From: Treponema sp.
GTDB taxonomy: Bacteria; Spirochaetota; Spirochaetia; Treponematales; Breznakiellaceae
NCBI GenBank assembly: GCA_031254385.1
Contig: JAIRUO010000103.1
Location: 1-17,454, forward strand
Length of the DNA stretch: 17,454 nucleotides
Direction: 5' to 3'
Shown here: piece by piece, positions 1-5,904 of the stretch
Position numbering within the stretch: position 1 is the first letter of the stretch
How the letters are laid out: every line of letters begins with the position of its first letter
Notes under the pieces: generated by a model
Told to the model about the DNA's origin: nothing
The model's database searches: none
The model's input: the letters and a program-made list of their open reading frames with translations, nothing else
Made by a program: the position numbers and the translations under genes

Positions 1-119
1 GTTGCTACCGGGTTACCTGGAATGAGTCGGGGCAGGATGAAATTCAATACGACCGCTATAAATAGGGTTAATAAATACCAGGCAGATTTTTTTACAAAAT
101 ATTTTTGAAGGCCCTTCAA
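1..119 (-). CDS. Oligopeptide/dipeptide ABC transporter permease, DppB/OppB type (N-terminal fragment)
   Basis: Only the first 39 or so codons are in the window. Reading leftward from a TTG start at 119, the translation is a short basic N-terminus (MKGLQKYFVKKSAWY) followed by a hydrophobic segment ending in FILPRLIPGNP. That is the typical first transmembrane helix and following loop of DppB/OppB permeases (family knowledge). An AAAGGAGG ribosome site (128-135) sits 8 bases upstream of the TTG, which decides this unusual start; no ATG is available nearby. The gene lies directly downstream of the family-5 binding protein at 193-1968 on the same strand, the usual arrangement for a peptide importer. 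The permease would be an inner-membrane subunit forming the pore. A strong terminator separates the two genes, so it is probably expressed at a lower level than the binding protein. Confidence 0.8.
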   Translation of the reverse strand, partial: MKGLQKYFVKKSAWYLLTLFIAVVLNFILPRLIPGNPVA

Positions 120-127
120 TTCCGTAT

Positions 128-135
128 CCTCCTTT
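128..135 (-). promoter_or_regulatory. Ribosome binding site fixing the TTG start of the permease
   Basis: On the minus strand the sequence reads AAAGGAGG, 8 bases before a TTG whose downstream frame gives a typical permease N-terminus. This supports TTG as the real start. Confidence 0.75.
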
Positions 136-141
136 GGGCGT

Positions 142-179
142 AAAAAAAAACAGGGGCTATCCAAGCATGGACAGCCCCT
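142..179 (-). terminator. Rho-independent terminator between binding protein and permease genes
   Basis: On the minus strand a 12-bp stem (152-163 pairing with 168-179, one G-U wobble) closes a 4-nt loop and is followed directly by nine T residues (150 down to 142). It lies 13 bases past the stop codon of the binding protein and ahead of the permease ribosome site. Such partial terminators in binding-protein operons are known to raise the ratio of binding protein to membrane subunits; that role here is inferred. Confidence 0.88.
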
Positions 180-192
180 TAGTAATGTGGCT

Positions 193-1968
193 TTACTTCA
201 GTCTAATATTGTAAAGACCCATGATTCCGTAGCCATCGCTCAGGATGGTGGGCGGAATGCCGCTACCCAGTTTCGGGAAGTTGGTCCATACAACGTTGCT
301 CGCATTGTAGAAGAACGCGGGCCTGTACATAAGGCCAATGGAGGGCATTTCATCAAGGTAGATCTGGTTAAGTTCTGTCCAGAGCGCCTTGAGGGTTGCT
401 GCATTGGTTTCGTTAGGTATAAGCGCAAGGATCTGATCCGCTCTTGCGTTTACCCAGCGGCCCCAGTTCCCTATAGAGTTTGGGGTTCCAACTGGCGGAA
501 GATAGGTGCTGCCCATGGCTGTGCGTGCCCTGCTCCAGGGCTGGCTAATGCCCATGCCGCCAAGATTGTTCATGAGTATGTCGAAATTTCCGCTCTGCAT
601 GTCATCTGTCCATACAGGCTGTTCGGGGAAGTAGGTGGTAAGGTCCATGCCGATCTGGCGTCCTGCCTGGGCTACAATTTCCAGGGACGCGTTCCAGTCT
701 GACCAGCCGTAGGGACATTCAAGCCTGAACGAAAGCCTTACTCCGCCCTTGGCCCTAATGCCATCAGCGCCTCTGACCCAGCCAGCCTGATCCAGGAGGG
801 CGTTAGCGCCGGCAACATCCATTGCGCTCCACTGGTAGCGAGCTAAATCAGGAAGATTAATAAGCGCTTGTTCAGATTCAGTGGGAAGCATAAATGAGGC
901 TTGTTTCGTAGCGGTATAGCCGGACATGGCCGTGGTTCCGATTTGGTCGTAGTCAATTACCATGGCAAGGGCCTTGCGTACTGCTTTGTCATTAAGGCCG
1001 GGCTTTTGCGTATTAAAGATGATCGAAGGAATCATGCCTGGTATGTAGTAGGGAGCCACGGGAATATAGGTTTCTACTCCCGCAGAGAAGTATGTCCATA
1101 TAGAGGCAGTAAACTGCTGGGACATATCAACTTCGCCCCTGCGGAGAGCTTCGTCGCCGCTGGCATTGTCTTTATACTGATTCTGGGCAATGTACCTGGG
1201 AGCGGGGAGTTTCCCGTAGCGGGAAGAGTGCTGTCCCCAATAGTTTTCATTACGGATGAGCACGACTTTGGTATCGTCACCATAGTACCAGCGATAAGGC
1301 CCGGTTCCAGCCGCGCTGGCATCCCAACCGGCGAAAGCTCCAAGAGAATTGTTTGCAGTCGTAATATCACCGCTGGCAAGTTTTGCTTCCCAATAGGCTC
1401 TGGAAGTAATTGAGAATTCACTGATGGCCTGTTCAACATTTAACCTGTTGAAATCTGCCCCGGTTTTTGCCTGGAATACTACTGTATAGTCCCCTTGGGC
1501 TGTAACGCTCTGTAAGTATTCCCAATATCCTGACGCACCAATTGTGTATGTCTTGGCCAAATTAAAGGAATAAACTACGTCAGCCGCAGTAAGTGCGGCT
1601 CCGCTTGTAAATTTGACATTCCTGTTAAGCTGGACGGTCAGGGTCTGTCCGCTCCAAGAAAAGGAATCGGCAATCTGAGGTTTGAGCGTATTGGTCATCT
1701 GGTCATAGACAAACAGGGTTTCAAAAACCAACTGGCGGTGTCCGCCGCTGGCCAAAGCGTTATTGCTGTTAAAGCCATAGGGGTTAACTCCCCGTGGTGC
1801 GCCCCACTGCTGCCCGTTGTAATACAAGGTCTGGTTTCTGGGCAGGTTATAAGCATCTACAGCCCCTGCGGACCCGGTAGCCGCCCCGGCTTGGCCGCTG
1901 GCAAAGGCAGTCCCTGCGGCGATTACCAAAATCAGCGCAAGGGAAAGTAACATTTTAGTTCGTTTCAT
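193..1968 (-). CDS. Peptide ABC transporter substrate-binding protein (family 5, OppA/DppA-like)
   Basis: A 591-residue exported solute-binding protein. Residues 1-23 form a signal peptide (MKRTK, a hydrophobic core, then AGTAFA before SGQAG) with no lipobox cysteine, so signal peptidase I cleavage is expected. The mature part shows family-5 traits: an early LVFETLFVYDQMTNTL region, then LKPQIADSFSW followed by a stretch matching the 'L...V.F..G..LTAADVVYSF' core (about residues 97-140). The C-terminal part has the expected WSDWNASLE and IPNETNAATLKALW-like segments. The length is at the large end for the family (usually 500-600). An AAGGAGA ribosome site lies at 1975-1981. The next gene on the strand is a DppB/OppB permease, which supports peptide or oligosaccharide import. 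It acts in the periplasm, delivering ligand to the permease. The exact ligand cannot be read from the sequence. Confidence 0.9.
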   Translation of the reverse strand: MKRTKMLLSLALILVIAAGTAFASGQAGAATGSAGAVDAYNLPRNQTLYYNGQQWGAPRGVNPYGFNSNNALASGGHRQLVFETLFVYDQMTNTLKPQIADSFSWSGQTLTVQLNRNVKFTSGAALTAADVVYSFNLAKTYTIGASGYWEYLQSVTAQGDYTVVFQAKTGADFNRLNVEQAISEFSITSRAYWEAKLASGDITTANNSLGAFAGWDASAAGTGPYRWYYGDDTKVVLIRNENYWGQHSSRYGKLPAPRYIAQNQYKDNASGDEALRRGEVDMSQQFTASIWTYFSAGVETYIPVAPYYIPGMIPSIIFNTQKPGLNDKAVRKALAMVIDYDQIGTTAMSGYTATKQASFMLPTESEQALINLPDLARYQWSAMDVAGANALLDQAGWVRGADGIRAKGGVRLSFRLECPYGWSDWNASLEIVAQAGRQIGMDLTTYFPEQPVWTDDMQSGNFDILMNNLGGMGISQPWSRARTAMGSTYLPPVGTPNSIGNWGRWVNARADQILALIPNETNAATLKALWTELNQIYLDEMPSIGLMYRPAFFYNASNVVWTNFPKLGSGIPPTILSDGYGIMGLYNIRLK

Positions 1969-2060
1969 GCGAAATCTCCTTAATTTGGATCTTTAATTTA
2001 CATGGGCCAGACGGCTCATGAACGGAATATTATATTTCTATATACTCCATTAATATTATT

Positions 2061-2086
2061 ATTATACCACTAATTCATATTGTCAA
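2061..2086 (-). promoter_or_regulatory. Promoter of the peptide-binding protein gene (extended -10)
   Basis: On the minus strand TGG-TATAAT (-10 hexamer at 2061-2066) forms an extended -10. A TTGACA (2081-2086) lies only 14 bases upstream, too close for a standard -35, so the extended -10 probably carries the activity. The transcript would have a leader of about 85 bases before the start at 1968. Its GTGGTA core mirrors the recG promoter on the other strand. Confidence 0.5.
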
Positions 2087-2108
2087 CAAAAAAGTGGTAA
2101 AATAAAGA
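2080..2108 (+). promoter_or_regulatory. Promoter of recG, predicted leaderless
   Basis: TGG-TAAAAT places a -10 hexamer at 2098-2103 with an extended TG. TTGTCA at 2080-2085 is too close (12 bases) to be a standard -35. Only AAAGA separates the -10 from the recG ATG at 2109, so transcription would begin at or next to the start codon. No Shine-Dalgarno sequence precedes the ATG. AGTGGTAAAAT here (2093-2103) is an inverted copy, with one mismatch, of ATTATACCACT at 2061-2071. Confidence 0.45.
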
Positions 2109-4319
2109 ATGTTTCTGCGGGAGCTTGATGCAAAACTCAATACCATACAAGGCATAGGCCCTGCCGCGCTGCGAACCCTTTCCCGCCTGGGTATTAGCGA
2201 TGTTAGAACCCTGCTTTGCCATTATCCCCGGGACTGGGAAGACCGTTCAAAGACAGTGCCGCTTAGGGACTGGAGCCGGGACAAGGTTTGTACACAGGCA
2301 AAGGTGCTGACCCATGAGTGGTTCGGCGCAGGGCGAATGAAGACCCTCAAGGTATATATAGAAGATGATACTGCACGGGCTGCACTTATCTGCTTTAATA
2401 GGCCTTTTCTGGGCAAACAGCTTCCGGAGGGTCTGACTGTCAGTATTTACGGACATTTCTACTATAAATACGGCGAGATTCAGTCTAATTCTTTTGAGAT
2501 AGGGGATGCGAAGGACAGCAGTTTTGGCCGCATATTGCCGGTTTACCCCCTTACAAAGGACTTAACGCAGGCCATAATCCGCAAGTTTACCTGGCGAGCC
2601 CTTGCCAAATACTCTGGCGATTTGGAAGACGAGCTGCCGGAATTTATAATACTGCGGGACAGGCTCCTTTCCAAGGCGGAGGCCATAAAGGCAATACATT
2701 TCCCTTCGTCTTTTGCGGAAAAGGATCAGGCTCGCAAAACCCTGATCTATGAGGAGCTTTTTTATCTTGAACTGATGACCGCCCACAGGGTTCAGAAACG
2801 TAAAAAGGCGGCGCATGGTTTTAAGGCAAACGTCGGCGGATCTGCTCTCTGCTCCCTGCTCCCTGCTCCCTGTTCTTTGCTTACGCCCCTGCAAAAGCGC
2901 CTGATTGAAAGGCTGCCCTTTTCCCTGACTGCGGGCCAGCTTGAGGTGATTCATGAAATTAACGCCGATATGGACAGCCCCTACCCCATGGCCCGTCTGC
3001 TCCAGGGGGACGTTGGATCGGGGAAAACCCTGGTTGCTTTTCTTGCTTGTTTAAGGGCTATTGAACAGTCCGGGGCAGAGCGTTCAGGCGGTCAGGCAGT
3101 GCTGATGGCCCCTACGGAACTTTTAGCCCGCCAGCACGCAGAAAACGCTGCCCGGCTTCTGGAACCCCTGGGCCTCCACATCGCGTTCCTGACGGGCAAT
3201 CTTAAAGCAGCGGGCCGCTCAAGGCTCCTTTCAGCCCTTGAGTCAGGCGATATAGACATGGTTGCCGGAACCCACGCCCTCTTTTCCAAAGATACTGTCT
3301 ACCGGAACCTTCGCCTTGTGGTAGTGGACGAACAGCACCGTTTTGGCGTGACGCAGCGCCAGGCTATAATGGAAAAAGGGGACAGGCCCAATCTGTTAAT
3401 GATGAGTGCCACCCCCATTCCCAGAACCCTGGCCCTTACGGTCTTTGGCGATCTGGATGTTTCGGTGATCCGGGATATGCCGCCGGGACGTAAACCCATC
3501 AAAACCCATCTGGCTAAAACCTCCAACGCGGACAAGGTTTATGATTTTGTCAGGAAGGAGCTAGCCGCCGGGCGGCAGGCTTATTTTGTCTATCCCTTAA
3601 TAGAGGCTTCGAACTCTGGTTCGTCGAACCAAGGTTCAGGCGATACATCTGCGGAATGGCTTCAGGATCTGAAGGATGCAGAAACCATGGCCGATAAGCT
3701 TTCGAAAAAAGTTTTCCCCCAGTACCCGGTCGCGCTCATCCATTCCCGCCTTGATGAAGATGCCAAGCGCAATATAATGGATAATTTCCGCAAGGGTGAA
3801 ATCAGAGTTCTGGCCGCCACCAGCGTTGTTGAAGTGGGGGTTGATGTGCCCAACGCTAGCTGCATGGTTGTAGAGCATGCAGAACGCTTTGGCCTGGCAG
3901 CCCTTCACCAGCTACGGGGCAGGGTAGGCCGGGGTGATGCCCAATCTTACTGTTTCCTTATTTATTCGGACCAGGACGTGCCGCCGGAACACGCTGGAAC
4001 CGCGCCAGAACTGCTTGGCGAAGAAGAACGCAGCCGCGAAGGGAAGCGGCTCATAGTAATGCTGGAAAACACCGACGGCTTTATCATTGCCGAAAAAGAC
4101 CTGATCTTCCGGGGGCCGGGCCAGATAACAGGCATCCAGCAATCAGGCTATCTTAGCCTTGGCATTGCCGATCCAATCCGGGATTCTGCAGAGCTTGAAC
4201 AGGCCCGAAACGATGCTTTTGCGGTGATAGAGTCCGATCCGACCCTGTCAAAAGCTGAAAACCAGAATATTTCTGAAGTATTAAAACGCGCCCCGCCTTT
4301 TGGCGATGTAACTTTATGA
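2109..4319 (+). CDS. recG: ATP-dependent DNA helicase RecG
   Basis: RecG reverses stalled replication forks and processes branched DNA in the cytoplasm. The 736-residue product begins with the helix-hairpin-helix-like IQGIGPAALRTLSRLGI and a wedge/OB region, then a superfamily-2 helicase core: Walker A GDVGSGKT (300-307), DEQH box (407-410), SAT (433-435), and the RecG/Mfd motif QLRGRVGRG (601-609). It ends with the FRGPGQITGIQQSG segment typical of RecG. The family is usually near 690 residues; the surplus includes two repeat-encoded insertions, a heptanucleotide array at residues about 246-257 (ALCSLLPAPCSLL) and a 15-bp duplication giving SNSGS-SNQGS at about 501-510. Key motifs are intact, so it should be active. 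There is no ribosome site; the -10 box 5 bases before ATG suggests a leaderless message. It is convergent with the next gene. Confidence 0.97.
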   Translation: MFLRELDAKLNTIQGIGPAALRTLSRLGISDVRTLLCHYPRDWEDRSKTVPLRDWSRDKVCTQAKVLTHEWFGAGRMKTLKVYIEDDTARAALICFNRPFLGKQLPEGLTVSIYGHFYYKYGEIQSNSFEIGDAKDSSFGRILPVYPLTKDLTQAIIRKFTWRALAKYSGDLEDELPEFIILRDRLLSKAEAIKAIHFPSSFAEKDQARKTLIYEELFYLELMTAHRVQKRKKAAHGFKANVGGSALCSLLPAPCSLLTPLQKRLIERLPFSLTAGQLEVIHEINADMDSPYPMARLLQGDVGSGKTLVAFLACLRAIEQSGAERSGGQAVLMAPTELLARQHAENAARLLEPLGLHIAFLTGNLKAAGRSRLLSALESGDIDMVAGTHALFSKDTVYRNLRLVVVDEQHRFGVTQRQAIMEKGDRPNLLMMSATPIPRTLALTVFGDLDVSVIRDMPPGRKPIKTHLAKTSNADKVYDFVRKELAAGRQAYFVYPLIEASNSGSSNQGSGDTSAEWLQDLKDAETMADKLSKKVFPQYPVALIHSRLDEDAKRNIMDNFRKGEIRVLAATSVVEVGVDVPNASCMVVEHAERFGLAALHQLRGRVGRGDAQSYCFLIYSDQDVPPEHAGTAPELLGEEERSREGKRLIVMLENTDGFIIAEKDLIFRGPGQITGIQQSGYLSLGIADPIRDSAELEQARNDAFAVIESDPTLSKAENQNISEVLKRAPPFGDVTL
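2845..2879 (+). repeat. Heptanucleotide tandem array inside recG
   Basis: Three exact CTCCCTG units (2852-2872) are flanked by degenerate units CTCTCTG (2845-2851) and TTCTTTG (2873-2879). Because 7 is not a multiple of 3, gain or loss of one unit would shift the recG reading frame. It encodes the low-complexity residues LCSLLPAPCSLL between the wedge-domain region and the helicase core. Confidence 0.85.
3610..3639 (+). repeat. 15-bp tandem duplication with inverted arms inside recG
   Basis: Two 15-bp units share CGAAC-N3-GGTTC (3610-3624 and 3625-3639) and encode SNSGS followed by SNQGS. The alternation of CGAAC and GGTTC also makes overlapping palindromes, for example GGTTCG-T-CGAACC at 3618-3630 and GAACC-AA-GGTTC at 3626-3637. 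It lies in the loop after the AYFVYPLIE strand of helicase domain 2. Confidence 0.7.
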
Positions 4320-4327
4320 TTTCTATT

Positions 4328-4355
4328 TCTAAATCCTAAATCCTAACCCCTAAAT
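4328..4355. repeat. Intergenic heptanucleotide repeat array
   Basis: Four head-to-tail units of about CCTAAAT (4328-4334 TCTAAAT, 4335-4341 CCTAAAT, 4342-4348 CCTAACC, 4349-4355 CCTAAAT) fill most of the 43-base gap between recG and the convergent gene. No terminator hairpin is visible in the gap. Confidence 0.75.
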
Positions 4356-4362
4356 CCTTCTA

Positions 4363-4845
4363 CTAGCTGCCTACCAGCAGGCGGCCCAGGTCTTGTAGTT
4401 CGGGAATGCTTTGATAGGCGGGCTTTTTGCCCTTAGAATTGGCTTTGTCTATTTCAACCAGTTTGATGAATATTTCATGTACCAGGTCCGCAAAAAGTTG
4501 AATATTTGACGCGAAATTATTGACAGCCATATCCCTGAGTACCCGGTCAGAGCCTCCGGATCTGTCGCTGGAAAGACGCTGGCGCAGACTCGGAACCAAA
4601 TCCCGCCGGGTTACAGAAACAAAACGGCCGGCCGCAACGAGCTGAAGGTAGAGTTCATCGAGGAGAAATCCCTGGTATTGGAAATGTTCGCCAAAGCCCG
4701 TCAGTCTTTCTATCGAATCCCAGACCTGTTTCTCCAGGGGCAGTTGAAGGAGTGCCGGTCGGATAAAGCGGTTGGATATGTTGGCATTGTAATGAGCACT
4801 AATGCGTTCAACTAATCTGTTGATCTCTTCATCTCTTACAACCAT
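4363..4845 (-). CDS. Conserved-looking hypothetical protein (160 aa), cytoplasmic
   Basis: I do not recognise a family. The 160-residue product has no signal peptide or transmembrane segment. It is mostly helical in appearance, with heptad-like hydrophobic spacing in the N-terminal EEINRLVERISAHYNANISNRF and in the NIQLFADLVHEIFIKLVEID region (about residues 113-133). The centre is arginine-rich (RRDLVPSLRQRL), and the end is a short tail after a KGKKP loop. Coding quality is good and the frame is intact. The start is the only reasonable one: ATG at 4843-4845, with AAGGAA directly abutting it, too close for a normal ribosome site. TTGTCA-17-TAAAAT (4852-4880) puts the -10 six bases before the ATG, suggesting a leaderless message. 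It is convergent with recG and followed by the heptad array, so it forms a monocistronic unit. Confidence 0.72.
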   Translation of the reverse strand: MVVRDEEINRLVERISAHYNANISNRFIRPALLQLPLEKQVWDSIERLTGFGEHFQYQGFLLDELYLQLVAAGRFVSVTRRDLVPSLRQRLSSDRSGGSDRVLRDMAVNNFASNIQLFADLVHEIFIKLVEIDKANSKGKKPAYQSIPELQDLGRLLVGS

Positions 4846-4851
4846 TTCCTT

Positions 4852-4880
4852 ATTTTACTATTCAATACCGGAATTGACAA
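4852..4880 (-). promoter_or_regulatory. Promoter of the 160-aa protein gene, predicted leaderless
   Basis: On the minus strand TTGTCA (4875-4880), a 17-base spacer and TAAAAT (4852-4857) make a good sigma-70-type promoter. Only 6 bases (AAGGAA) separate the -10 from the ATG at 4845. Confidence 0.6.
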
Positions 4881-4918
4881 GCATAAGAGGGAGCAAAAAA
4901 TTTCAAAAAAAACAATAA

Positions 4919-5806
4919 TTATTTAATTCGCCATATAAAGGTTGCACCTATATTTCCGGTGAATAAATTTAACTGCCTGTCTTTACCGGGATAAGCGAAT
5001 AAATAAGAACCGGTTAAATAGACATTCCACGAAATTTTATCCCCATGATAACCAAAAGAAAATTTAGGCAGTGCCTGCAAACCTAAATGCAGGTCTAATT
5101 TTTTATCGGCTAATGAAATCATCAGATCTGTTCCACCGACAAGCAGCATGTTAAGAAAAAGGCTTTTATTGAATATCCAGGTATACGAGTATCCAATATT
5201 TGGGCCAAAATGCAGATAATATTGGTCTTTATAAGCATTTTGGGCCGTATAACCACCAGACTTCATTGATGAAAAGAATACTCCTCCGCCCAGCAGGAGG
5301 CTTCCATTAGACATTGATTGCTTTTTGTCAAGGACATAAACGCTGCTTAATGAATGGTTCTTGTTGAAAATAATTTCATGCGTTAAGCCTATATTAAGTA
5401 GATTTAAGGTAGCCGTTTCACCAGGTCCCCTATCCACATGCCAAAAGTCGGTGTTGTATTGTAAATAGGCATAATTATAGCTACCAGTGCCAAAACGGTC
5501 TATTTTTATATCCAGTGCAAGACCTTTTTTGGTTTCTGTTTCTTGATATCGAACTGGAATGCTCATCGAGAATTTTATTATAAATCCAAAAATACCAATC
5601 CCTATACCAAGATCCAATGGCTTATTTGCCGTAAAATAAGACGGTTCCGCATTCTGTTGAAATATCATAAGTTTATAGTCCGCAAAAACCCGTAATGTAA
5701 GTGTCTTACTTAATTTAGTAATTTCCGCTTCCTGCTGTTCCTGAGCATAAACAGCAGATGATACGGCTAATAAGAGAATTAAGCTGATTAAAATTTTTGT
5801 TTTCAT
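4919..5806 (-). CDS. Outer-membrane beta-barrel-like protein, probably DUF4421 family
   Basis: A 295-residue exported protein. Residues 1-21 are a signal peptide (MKTKILISLILLLAVSSAVYA, cleaved before QEQQ). The rest is a run of alternating-hydrophobicity strands with glycine/aromatic turns (LGIGIGIFGFIIKFSMSIP, LHFGPNIGYSYTWIF, TGNIGATFIWRIK), typical of an outer-membrane barrel. The segment KLSKTLTLRVFADYK to DLGIGIGIFGF followed by ALDIKIDRFG...YLQYNTDFW matches my memory of DUF4421; this is recognition by pattern only. The gene is visibly more AT-rich than its neighbours, which may mean horizontal origin or the usual bias of surface-protein genes. There is no ribosome site; the promoter's -10 lies 5 bases before ATG. 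It is divergent from the lipoprotein gene, and the intervening palindrome may control both. Confidence 0.75.
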   Translation of the reverse strand: MKTKILISLILLLAVSSAVYAQEQQEAEITKLSKTLTLRVFADYKLMIFQQNAEPSYFTANKPLDLGIGIGIFGFIIKFSMSIPVRYQETETKKGLALDIKIDRFGTGSYNYAYLQYNTDFWHVDRGPGETATLNLLNIGLTHEIIFNKNHSLSSVYVLDKKQSMSNGSLLLGGGVFFSSMKSGGYTAQNAYKDQYYLHFGPNIGYSYTWIFNKSLFLNMLLVGGTDLMISLADKKLDLHLGLQALPKFSFGYHGDKISWNVYLTGSYLFAYPGKDRQLNLFTGNIGATFIWRIK

Positions 5807-5811
5807 AAGGT

Positions 5812-5842
5812 ATTATAGCATAGTGGCGATACTGGCTGTCAA
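5812..5842 (-). promoter_or_regulatory. Promoter of the beta-barrel gene, predicted leaderless
   Basis: On the minus strand there is a consensus TTGACA (5837-5842), a 19-base spacer and an extended TGC-TATAAT with its hexamer at 5812-5817. Only ACCTT separates it from the ATG at 5806, and no Shine-Dalgarno sequence is present. Confidence 0.7.
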
Positions 5843-5854
5843 GTAATTGCATTT

Positions 5855-5874
5855 CTGTCTACTTTTGTAGACAG
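5855..5874. promoter_or_regulatory. Perfect inverted repeat, candidate operator in the divergent intergenic region
   Basis: CTGTCTAC-TTTT-GTAGACAG is a perfect 8-bp inverted repeat with a 4-nt centre. It lies upstream of the -35 of the leftward promoter and directly abuts a TATATT -10 (5875-5880) for the rightward gene, so a bound dimer would block the latter. The CTAC-N4-GTAG core resembles BlaI/MecI-type operators, but no such regulator is in the window. It could also be a transcribed hairpin. Confidence 0.5.
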
Positions 5875-5904
5875 TATATTAGTATGAGAGGAAGCTATAT
5901 ATTG

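Noticed and set aside
187..702. Plus-strand reading frame opposite the peptide-binding protein gene
   Set aside because: It is an antisense shadow of a well-supported family-5 binding protein, with no recognisable product.
4328..4355. Heptad array as a CRISPR or telomere-like repeat
   Set aside because: Units are 7 bases with no spacers, and the array is far too short; there is nothing to indicate a replicon end.
4881..4918. T-rich stretch after the beta-barrel gene as a terminator
   Set aside because: On the minus strand there are two T-runs but no GC-containing stem before them; the only stem is a weak AT-only one.
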